This document shows, piece after piece, positions 27,490-36,600 of a stretch of DNA of 64,000 nucleotides. A program made the translations under genes and the position numbers. The stretch comes from Calditrichia bacterium (GTDB taxonomy: Bacteria > Calditrichota > Calditrichia > Calditrichales > J004). Numbering within the stretch: position 1 is the first letter of the stretch; each line of letters begins with the position of its first letter. The stretch spans positions 124,001 to 188,000 of the forward strand of contig JACKAO010000006.1 in assembly GCA_020635035.1 (NCBI GenBank), written 5' to 3'. Below the pieces are notes generated by a model that was given only the letters and a program-made list of their open reading frames with translations, made no database searches and was not told where the DNA came from.

Positions 27490-28637
27490 TGCATTCAAGG
27501 ATGATTTATATAACAAACGATCATAGGCGGAATAAGATTGCTAAGGAATGGGAATTGCCTGGATTATTCACAGGTGATTATTTATTTAAACTTGATGATT
27601 TGAAAGGTCATCAGGTTGAGACTCTTTTAAAACTGGGAAAAAATTTCAGCCCATATATAAATGTTTTAAAAGTTACCGGGAACACAATCCTGATAAAAAT
27701 ATTGCCAGATCAATTGTTCTTTGACAGTATCTCAACATTAAACGTAAACAACAACGAAATTGAACAATTTCTCTTGAAATTGGCTAAATATTATACACAG
27801 CAGCCAAAAAAATGTTGGAAATATGGACAGATTGAAATTGATTTTAGTCATGCTCCTTTAATAATGGGTATCTTAAATGTTACGCCGGATTCCTTTTCTG
27901 ATGGTGGGCAATTCTTCGAAAAAAACAAAGCAATAGAACAGGCCCTTCAAATGATTGAACAGGGAGCAGATATCATAGATGTTGGCGGAGAGTCAACCAG
28001 GCCGGGCTCTGAACAAGTCAGTCTTGATGAAGAATTGAACCGCGTTATCCCGGTTATTGAAGAGATAAATAAGTTAAAAAATATTATAATTTCAATTGAT
28101 ACATATAAGAGTCAGGTTGCGGAAACGGCATTAAAAGCAGGGGCTCATATAATAAATGATATTAGTGGTACACTTTTTGATGCAGAAATACTGGGAGTTA
28201 TAGAAAAGTATAAATGTCCGGCTATTATAATGCATATCAAAGGAACCCCGAAAAGTATGCAGATAGATCCACAATATGATGATCTCCATAGTGAGATATA
28301 CAATTTCCTGGATGTAAAAAACGAAGAAATCTCTAAACTAAATAATGGGCAGGTTATTATTGACCCTGGTTTTGGATTCGGGAAAACGGTAAACAATAAT
28401 TTTGAATTATTACGTGACTTAAAAGATTTAACCTTTATTGGTCAACCATTGCTTGTCGGCGTTTCAAGGAAGTCTTTTATCGGAAAAAGTTTGCAAACGG
28501 ATGTAAATAATAGAATTATGGGTAGCGTTTTGTCCGAAATTTATGCATATTTGGGCGGCGCTGATATATGGCGTGTGCATGACATTCCGGAAACAAAAAA
28601 AGCTAAAATCTTAATTAATGATATTTTAGCTGCGTAA
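27489..28637 (+). CDS. folP: Dihydropteroate synthase with N-terminal extension
   Basis: 382 residues. Joins p-aminobenzoate to the pterin in folate synthesis. The TIM-barrel enzyme begins at about residue 122: IMGILNVTPDSFSDGG, DVGGESTRPGSE, the Asn-Asp of HIINDISG, IIMHIKGTP, DPGFGFGKT and GVSRKSFIG are all present. The first ~120 residues (LPGLFTGDYLF, LLKLGKNFSPYINVLK) are not part of the usual ~270-residue enzyme. The GTG start at 27489 shares its G with the previous stop and has GGGGAAG upstream; an ATG at 27501 is possible. cdaA follows after 134 bases. Confidence 0.94.
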   Translation: MHSRMIYITNDHRRNKIAKEWELPGLFTGDYLFKLDDLKGHQVETLLKLGKNFSPYINVLKVTGNTILIKILPDQLFFDSISTLNVNNNEIEQFLLKLAKYYTQQPKKCWKYGQIEIDFSHAPLIMGILNVTPDSFSDGGQFFEKNKAIEQALQMIEQGADIIDVGGESTRPGSEQVSLDEELNRVIPVIEEINKLKNIIISIDTYKSQVAETALKAGAHIINDISGTLFDAEILGVIEKYKCPAIIMHIKGTPKSMQIDPQYDDLHSEIYNFLDVKNEEISKLNNGQVIIDPGFGFGKTVNNNFELLRDLKDLTFIGQPLLVGVSRKSFIGKSLQTDVNNRIMGSVLSEIYAYLGGADIWRVHDIPETKKAKILINDILAA

Positions 28638-28771
28638 ATGTCAAGTTATTCGGAAATAATTGTGACAGTAATCATCGCTAAAATGAGCAAATTAGAAAAT
28701 TTTAAGTAACAGTTTTTTTAATTGGTATTAGTTAAAGATTTACGATAAGTTATCGAAGGTTCAGTTAATAT

Positions 28772-29578
28772 ATGCTTTTTAAGGTCGGTTTTTTACCTGT
28801 TTCGATAGTTGATGTTATTGATGTTGCAATAGTGACGACGATAATTTTTAAACTATACCAGTTCTTAAAAGGCGGTGTTGCAATACGGATGTTTATCGGG
28901 TTACTTCTCATTTTAATATTTTCTGTAATTGGCGATCTGATGAACATGAGTGCTCTCTCATGGATGATGTCAAGTTTAAAAACGGTTTGGGTTCTGGCGT
29001 TTGTGATTGTTTTTCAGCCGGAATTACGAAGATTGCTGATTTACCTGGGGCAAAACAGGATTATAAGACAAATTGTTCGCGTTGGAGAATTGCGGTTTAT
29101 TGATCAGATTGTGAGCGCTACAATGGATCTATCCAAAAAAAACTATGGTGCACTGATCGTTTTGTTGAAAGATATGAATATAAAAAATATATTGGAAACC
29201 GGAATAACAATACAGGCGAAATTATCTGAGCAATTATTGAGTTCTATTTTTAATCCACGTTCACCACTACACGATGGAGCGGTTGTAGTGCAAAATGATA
29301 TCATAATGGCTGCAAAATGTTTGCTTCCATTATCACAAAATCCCGATATTGACCCATCTCTTGGGACCAGGCATCGTGCGGCCTTAGGATTGGCTGAACA
29401 ATCCGATGCTTTTGTTATTATAGTATCTGAAGAAACGGGCATGGTTTCTTTTGCAGAAAACGGCAAACTTGTAAAAGGTTTAACTGAAAGCATATTAAAG
29501 AAAAAATTAAATGAGTTGTTCTCTCCGGGACCTGATGAAAAGCAGGGCTGGAGATTTTCTATTTTAGCGAATAATTAA
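28772..29578 (+). CDS. cdaA: Diadenylate cyclase CdaA-type
   Basis: 268 residues. Three membrane helices (DVAIVTTIIFKLYQFL, IRMFIGLLLILIFSVIG, VWVLAFVIVFQPE) lead into a DisA_N cyclase domain with both signature motifs: SPLHDGAVVV (DGA) and GTRHRAALGL (RHR). It makes cyclic di-AMP from two ATP at the inner membrane. In Firmicutes the partner is cdaR (YbbR repeats); here the next gene is an unrelated surface protein, so CdaR is absent from this locus. A folP neighbour is also seen in other FCB genomes as far as I recall. Confidence 0.95.
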   Translation: MLFKVGFLPVSIVDVIDVAIVTTIIFKLYQFLKGGVAIRMFIGLLLILIFSVIGDLMNMSALSWMMSSLKTVWVLAFVIVFQPELRRLLIYLGQNRIIRQIVRVGELRFIDQIVSATMDLSKKNYGALIVLLKDMNIKNILETGITIQAKLSEQLLSSIFNPRSPLHDGAVVVQNDIIMAAKCLLPLSQNPDIDPSLGTRHRAALGLAEQSDAFVIIVSEETGMVSFAENGKLVKGLTESILKKKLNELFSPGPDEKQGWRFSILANN

Positions 29579-29614
29579 AAATTAAAAGAGTTATATATTC
29601 AGGAGGAATATCAA

Positions 29615-32600
29615 ATGGCCTTTGGTACAAAGATGAATATCTCGAAAGTATTATTTGTGCTTTTGTTTTTGAGTACAGGAATTGTGTTCGGACAAGGAGT
29701 TTTTGATGGTGGACCAGGTGGTACTGGAACAGATTGGAGTGTCGCGGTGAATTGGGATAATGATGCTGTACCTAGCGGAATTGCAGTATTAATACCTGAT
29801 GGATTTGCTACAGTTGTTGACGCGAGTTTTAACAACAATATCTCAAGTTTAACAATTGGCGGTGGTACTGATGGATCAGTTACCCTAAATAATGATTTAT
29901 CTGTCTCTGGTAATATTACTATTAATCCAGGTGCAGAATTAGATTTGGGTTCAGGAAACACCTTTTTTTGGGATATTGCAAGTACTTTTCAAATTAATGG
30001 TACATTTACAATGGGAACTGGAACATTAACATTAGGTGATAGAGATTCATATGTAATCGAGTCTGATTTAGCCACTATTGATATATACAATATCGAATAT
30101 ATTCCCGGAACTATTGTAACAACAAATAATTTAACTTTTCAACAGATTGCTTCAGGAACCCCTAACTTTAGGATTAATGGTACATTTAAAAGAGGGGGAA
30201 GAACAAATAGTGTTTTAACTGACGGTAATGCTTCAATTTCTTATGTTTCTGGTTCAACTCTTGAGTACGATGCTGTGTCGAGTTCTTTAAATGTTACAGC
30301 TGAATGGCCGACAGGAAATGGTGGAACAGATGGAGTTTACAATTTAAATCTTCTTGATAAAACAATAAATCTGAATGCTGCAGGCGATTACCAGGTTATA
30401 ACCAAATTAACCAGATCGGCAGGCAGTTTAACTATCACATCCGGAACCTTAATTTATGCTTCTGGTGCAACACTTGAATATAATCATGGCTCACAACAAA
30501 CTGTTGGGCCGGAATGGACGGCATCAACGGCCCCGGATAATGTTTCAATTGTTAATACTTCCGGTGCAGCACCTGCTGTTGATTTGGGAAGTACCGATTT
30601 AGCTGGAATAACCGGTTTGAACCTCCAGGTTGGTAGTCTCGATTATTCTGCAGGTGGGCATAGCTTAACTGTTAGTGGAAATATACAGGGTAGTACCAGT
30701 TATGGAACTGTAAATGGAAACGAGGTGGTTGTTGATGCTGCTGGTGCTTCAATTACATCAAATGATGGAAATACCGTTACATTCTATGATGTTACCATTA
30801 GCGCAGATAATGTAGATTTAGGAGAGTTTGCCCTAGCAACAGGAGGTACTTTAACAATTAATGGAGCATCAAGTGATTTAATTACTGTTAGAGAACCCTT
30901 TACACTGACTGGAAGTTCAAGTATAGTCGTAACTAGTGGTATATTAGATCTAAACGGAATTAACATCGTTGAAGGGGCAACAAGTCAGCTATCCGTCTCT
31001 ACAAATGGTACCCTTAGAACAGGTGGTTCAAATATTACGGGTTATAACTCTTACCCGGTTACTACTGGGACTTTTGTTTTTGACGGTGGAACTAATGAAA
31101 CCATACCAAATCTAGGTGCAATTGGAACTTTAGAAGTTGATGGCGGAACGAACGCTACTACATCAGGAACTCTTTCAGTTTCTGCAGCACTCAATTTGAC
31201 GAATGGCACGATAACAAGCACAGCTGCAAATTTATTGTCTTTAGATGCTGGTGTATCTATCGCACAAGGAGGGCCTACTGATTTTGTAATAGGACCATTA
31301 GCTGCAAATTTTAATTCTGGGAATTTATCATTTGACTATCCAATTGGTTATAGTGGTACATACCTACCGGCTACTTTTACATATGACGCTATAACAAGTG
31401 GAACCGGAACTATTCTTTTAGAAGCTAAAAGCGGAAATCCAGGCGGAAATCTCCCTTCTGGAATATCTGCCATTGCATCGCATCATTATTATACTTTGCA
31501 ACAAACGTCTACACCAACAGGATCTTCAGCATTTGATGTTACTTTAACGTGGACCGGTTCAGGTTTTGCTACAAATAGAAATCAGGTATTAGTCCAAACT
31601 GGCACAGGTCCTGTAACCTATAATTATGTAGCAGCATCCAGTCAGGATGGTTCAACTGTAACCCGTTCAAATATAAACACTTTCCCAACTGATGATTTTA
31701 TATTAGCCATTGGTTCGTCCAGTTCAACTATTACCTGGACAGGTGGCGGTGATGGAACCAGTTGGAATAGCGATGCAAACTGGGATGTTGAGGAACCACA
31801 AGACGGAGATGTTGTTGTCTTTCCAAATGGTGTAACAAATTATAATGTAACTTATGACGATGCGACTGCAGCCGGAACGTCTTTCGCAAGTATTTCAATC
31901 AATTCTACAATTGGAGTTATAAACCTGACTCTTTCTAATTCGACTATCTCTTTGACGGGTGGTTCCCCGAATTTGGTTGTTGAGGTTGGAAACAAACTGA
32001 TTTTTGACAATTCTTCAATTTCGTCCTATAACGAAGCAAATACAACGTATAATGGGCAAGTTGAATACCAGGCGGGTTCTACAGTATATGTTGATACTTA
32101 TGACGACTTAATTATTAACGGGGCCACCGGCACGACTGGGGGTACCGTTACAGTGAATGCGGATCTGACAAAAGAGGATGCGTCTACATTTTCCGGAACT
32201 GTAACAGTTGGAGGGTCAACAGCCGCCAATGCTGGAACACTAACCGGAACACTCAATTTGAATGGTGATGTTGTTTTTGGTGGCGGTAGTATAACAGGAG
32301 CAGTTACATTTGGTGGCAGTTCTGACCAAAATGTGAGTGGATCCGGAGCCGATTTTACTAATGTTGTTGTAAACAATTCAGGTGGTGATGTATTATTAGG
32401 TAGTGCTACAACAATTAGTGGCTCATTAACACTTACAAGTGGTGATATCAATACATCTGGTGGATCTTTGACCCTAGAATCTGGTGCAACTGTCTCTTCC
32501 GGAAGCAACAGCAGCCATATTAATGGTGCTGTATCAAAAGTTTTAGCTTCAACTTCATTATTCACTCTTCCTGTTGGTAATGGTTCTAAGTGGCGTCGTG

Positions 32601-33553
32601 TAGGTATTACACCTGAATCTGCAACATCAGAAACTTATACAGTAAGGTTCTTTAATAATAGTCCGCCTGCAGGTGCAATTGGGGCCGGCCTGAATCATAT
32701 CTCAACAGTAGAATATTGGACTGTTTCCAATCCTGGAGGTACCGGAGCAAGCATTACTTTGCATTGGGAAGATGCCAGCGATGGTGTTGATCAAACAAGA
32801 AATGATATCGTTGTTGCTCAACTGGTTGGAAGTACATGGACAAATCGTGGCGGATCAACATCTGGAGGACTGGATGCACCCGGCAAAGTAACATCAAATG
32901 AAATCAGTGGTACTTTTAGTACAACTAACTTTACTTTGGCATCAACAACTGCTGATAACTCCCTCCCTGTTGAAATGGCAGCCTTCGAAGCAACACCGGA
33001 CTTTGATAAAGTAACTATCAACTGGAAAACAGCTTCCGAAGTTGAAAACCTTGGATTCAACATTTATCGTAAATCAGCCATTGATGAAAACTGGATCCAG
33101 GTAAATGATGCCATCATCTCCGGTCGCGGCAACTATTCCGGTGAAACAAACTACGAATTTGTTGATAACGCGGTTGTTGCCGGTCAGACATACGAATATA
33201 AGCTTGAGTCTGTCAGCATCAATGGAGTAATAAATGTTGAAAAAACGGTTGAACTGCAGATTCCGGTTCCAACAGAATACGTTCTGTTCAAGAACTATCC
33301 GAATCCATTCAACCCGACAACCAATCTGAAATTCCAGTTGCCGGAATACAGTAAGGTAACAATCTCTGTTTATGATATCAGCGGACGCCTGGTTAAAACA
33401 TTACTTGATAATGCGGCTTATAATGCCGGACAGCATGTTGTCAGTTGGGATGCAACCAATCAGGATGGTCTGAAGGTTTCAAGCGGTATGTACTTCTATC
33501 GCTTTAATGCAGGTTCTTTTAACCAGCTTGGAAGAATGATACTGCTGAAATAA
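29615..33553 (+). CDS. Large adhesin-like secreted protein with T9SS sorting domain
   Basis: 1312 residues. Signal peptide VLFVLLFLSTGIVFGQ; then a very Gly/Ser/Thr/Asn-rich beta-solenoid-like region with many TL.ING/TL.L.SG units, beginning and resuming with two WS..NWD modules (GTDWSVAVNWD near residue 35 and GTSWNSDANWD near 710). A fibronectin-like domain (about 1130-1215, VTINWKTASEVENLGFNIYR) and the T9SS type-A module NYPNPFNPTTNLKFQLPE...YFYRF...RMILLK end the protein. It has a perfect AGGAGG eight bases before the ATG, suggesting high expression. Likely a surface or extracellular fibre; no enzyme motif. The C-terminal ~190 codons favour C-ending codons more than the repeats do. Confidence 0.85.
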   Translation: MAFGTKMNISKVLFVLLFLSTGIVFGQGVFDGGPGGTGTDWSVAVNWDNDAVPSGIAVLIPDGFATVVDASFNNNISSLTIGGGTDGSVTLNNDLSVSGNITINPGAELDLGSGNTFFWDIASTFQINGTFTMGTGTLTLGDRDSYVIESDLATIDIYNIEYIPGTIVTTNNLTFQQIASGTPNFRINGTFKRGGRTNSVLTDGNASISYVSGSTLEYDAVSSSLNVTAEWPTGNGGTDGVYNLNLLDKTINLNAAGDYQVITKLTRSAGSLTITSGTLIYASGATLEYNHGSQQTVGPEWTASTAPDNVSIVNTSGAAPAVDLGSTDLAGITGLNLQVGSLDYSAGGHSLTVSGNIQGSTSYGTVNGNEVVVDAAGASITSNDGNTVTFYDVTISADNVDLGEFALATGGTLTINGASSDLITVREPFTLTGSSSIVVTSGILDLNGINIVEGATSQLSVSTNGTLRTGGSNITGYNSYPVTTGTFVFDGGTNETIPNLGAIGTLEVDGGTNATTSGTLSVSAALNLTNGTITSTAANLLSLDAGVSIAQGGPTDFVIGPLAANFNSGNLSFDYPIGYSGTYLPATFTYDAITSGTGTILLEAKSGNPGGNLPSGISAIASHHYYTLQQTSTPTGSSAFDVTLTWTGSGFATNRNQVLVQTGTGPVTYNYVAASSQDGSTVTRSNINTFPTDDFILAIGSSSSTITWTGGGDGTSWNSDANWDVEEPQDGDVVVFPNGVTNYNVTYDDATAAGTSFASISINSTIGVINLTLSNSTISLTGGSPNLVVEVGNKLIFDNSSISSYNEANTTYNGQVEYQAGSTVYVDTYDDLIINGATGTTGGTVTVNADLTKEDASTFSGTVTVGGSTAANAGTLTGTLNLNGDVVFGGGSITGAVTFGGSSDQNVSGSGADFTNVVVNNSGGDVLLGSATTISGSLTLTSGDINTSGGSLTLESGATVSSGSNSSHINGAVSKVLASTSLFTLPVGNGSKWRRVGITPESATSETYTVRFFNNSPPAGAIGAGLNHISTVEYWTVSNPGGTGASITLHWEDASDGVDQTRNDIVVAQLVGSTWTNRGGSTSGGLDAPGKVTSNEISGTFSTTNFTLASTTADNSLPVEMAAFEATPDFDKVTINWKTASEVENLGFNIYRKSAIDENWIQVNDAIISGRGNYSGETNYEFVDNAVVAGQTYEYKLESVSINGVINVEKTVELQIPVPTEYVLFKNYPNPFNPTTNLKFQLPEYSKVTISVYDISGRLVKTLLDNAAYNAGQHVVSWDATNQDGLKVSSGMYFYRFNAGSFNQLGRMILLK

Positions 33554-33607
33554 GCATTGATTTTACATAGATATATCAGTTAGGGAAAAGAACTTTTTAA
33601 GGAACAC

Positions 33608-36600
33608 ATGTCCTGTAACAAAATATGCAGAGTCTTCAATACGGGGACTCTGCTTTTTTTAAATAGACTTCTGATTGCTGCGTTATTTCTTTCTCCGGTA
33701 ATAACAAACGCTTCAACATATTCAACAAAAATATTATCACGGACTGCAACCAGTATTAAGATCAAAGTAAATTTTGATAAACCTGATCTAAATACTGAAA
33801 GCGGAAAAGAATATTTATACTTCGAAAATAGTTCCTTTACTTTTGACAATACTGGCGTGCAGGTTCCGGTAGTCAGTAAAATGATCAATTTGTCCGGCAG
33901 GCAGGCTTCTGTCAGGATTATAAGTAAAAAAGTAAACAGAATTGAATCTGTCAATCCAGTGCTTGGCAAACCCCAAAAGTCTGACAATGCCGATGCACTA
34001 ATTAATTACATTGGTTTATACAGGGAATTAGCTGTTTTCTCATTAGAAATTTATCCTGTTCATTATTCCAATGAGCTGAAATCATTTGAATGGACAGAAG
34101 AAATTATTGTTGAGGTAAATAGTATCTCTGATAGCAATATATCTAAATCAACTTACACAGCCGATAAAAAGGAAAGTTCTTTCCTAAACGCTTTTTTCTT
34201 AAATGATAATCAAACATTTTATAAAGATTCTCAGCAAAATACTTTGAATAAAATTGGCTCATGGAATCCACTTCCGGGCAATTACCAGGTTTTATATAAA
34301 ATAACTCTGGAAGAAACAGGTATTTATAAAATAACTTATAGCGATTTAGTAGATGCAGAATTTCCTGTTGATTTTGTTAATCCAAAGAATTTGGCGATTT
34401 TTAATAAAGGCCAGGAAATACCTGTTTATTTTAAAGGTGCAGAAGACAATCGTTTAGACCCCAATGATTATTTTGAATTCTGGGGTGAAAAAAACGAGAA
34501 GACTTTTATTAATCAATATCCGGATTTATATAGCGATCCATTTTCTGACAAAAATGTTTACTGGCTTGTAGAAAAAAATACTTCAGCTAAACGATTGGTT
34601 GAAGAAAGCGGTGGTATTAATGAAACAAATCCTGCACGATTTTTAACACCTTTTAAGTACACCGAAACACTGCACTTTGAAAAAGATACCCATCGTCAAC
34701 TGTTTGGTAAAAATCCTGAGTATATGAATGAGCCATCATATAAATTTGACAGGTGGTTTTGGGGTAATGTAATCAACTCTGTCGAATCCCGTACGTTTGA
34801 TTTTTATCTGCCATATCCATATCCGACAGGATCCACGGTGTATGCGACCGCTATGTTTCGTGGAGTATCAATTTATGACAGTCAGACCAATCCCCTTCAA
34901 GGCCACCAGGTTGCTGCCTGGATAAATGATTTAAAGGTCGGAGAGATTCAGCCTGCACAGCGCTGGTCAGGTCAAAAAATGGCTAAACTCAATAACTCGA
35001 CACCATTGCCGCAATCCAATTTGCGTCATGGAAACAATGTGTTTCGTATTGATATGGAACAAATCGGTGTTACCGATATAGTGCTTTTTAACTGGTTTGA
35101 TATAACCTATGATCGCCGATACCGTGCAGATAACAACTTTATTAAGTTTCGGCTGCAGCGTGATCTTTTCGATGAAAATAAAACCATCCAGTTTGAAATT
35201 GATGGATTTAAGTCATCAGACATAAGTATATATAAACTTGGTATAAGTAAGATCGTTAATGGTCAGATTGCAGATATAGTAAGCAATATAGATGGATTAC
35301 GTTCCTATCAGATCAAAATTCAAGACAGGGTGTATGATCCTAATATTGAATATATAGCTGTCACTGAAAAGGCCAAGAAAAAACCAATTTCTATAAATGC
35401 CTATCATCCCTGGAAGGAATCAAATCCACTGCAAACAATTGCAAAAACAGGAAATATAGCAGATGTTTTAATTATATCAACCGAATTATTTGCTGAACAG
35501 GTTGAAAGATTAAAAAGTCTGAAAGAGTCAGCCGGCTTCAACGTAGAAACTGTAAATGTTGAACATATTTATGATATCTTTAATTACGGCATTAAGTCAC
35601 CACTTGCTATAAAGGAATTCCTTGCTTACGCATATAATAACTGGGATGAGAGCTCCAAACTTAAGTATGTTATTTTGGTTGGTGATGCTTCATACGACTA
35701 CAAAGAAAAGCTTAGAGATACAAACGATTTTGTTCCGACAATTTTTTATACGACTTCAGAATTTGGTGCAGCCCCGGCAGATATACAATATGCTTTTATT
35801 TCAGGAGACGACAATATCCCGGATATAAGTATAGGGAGAATACCGGCTTCATCTACTGAAGAATTGGCATATTATATCGATAAGGTTGAGTTTTATCAGA
35901 ACGATGTTACTCCGCAGAAATGGCGTGATAACGCACTTTTTATCAGCGGATTTGATGCAGGATCAGGTGATAGGGAGTATTTTACAGATAAACCGATTTT
36001 TCGCGCTCAAAATAACCGCATAATTGATTTAAAGCTTCCACAGTCTGTCTTCGCTTATAAGTTAAATACACAAAAAAATGATTCAATTGCCGGGTTTGAT
36101 CCTGATTATGGCGGTAACAGAGAGTTAATTGATTATTTTGATGATGGATTAACTTTTGTGAACTTTTTTGGTCATGGTGGTGGTGCGATTTGGGCAGACC
36201 AGCAATTATTTGATCTGCACCATGTTGACAACCTGAATAACGAAGGAATGTATCCATTCATATCCAGCATGACATGTTTCACAGGCGCATTTGAAAATCC
36301 AAACAAAGAAGGACTTGCAGAAAAAATTCTGATGGCAGAAAGAAAAGGAGCCATCGCTGTTTTAGCCAGTGGTAGTGTCGGTTGGAAATATAATGATTTT
36401 GCTGTGAAGTGGGCATTACATGATTATCTTTGGAAAAAAGATATTTCTTTTGGCGAAGCTGTTGATCTGATGAAGATAAATTATCTTTCTAATCCAATAT
36501 ATTATACAGAAGAAGGTGCATCATCAACTCCGTCATTTTACAGTCTGAGACATTCTATGATCAATCAGTATAATTTGTTGGGTGATCCTACGCTTGAACT

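Noticed and set aside
28638..28709. 23-codon frame after folP (ATG TCA AGT ... TAA)
   Set aside because: No ribosome binding site, no recognisable sequence and very short; likely chance.
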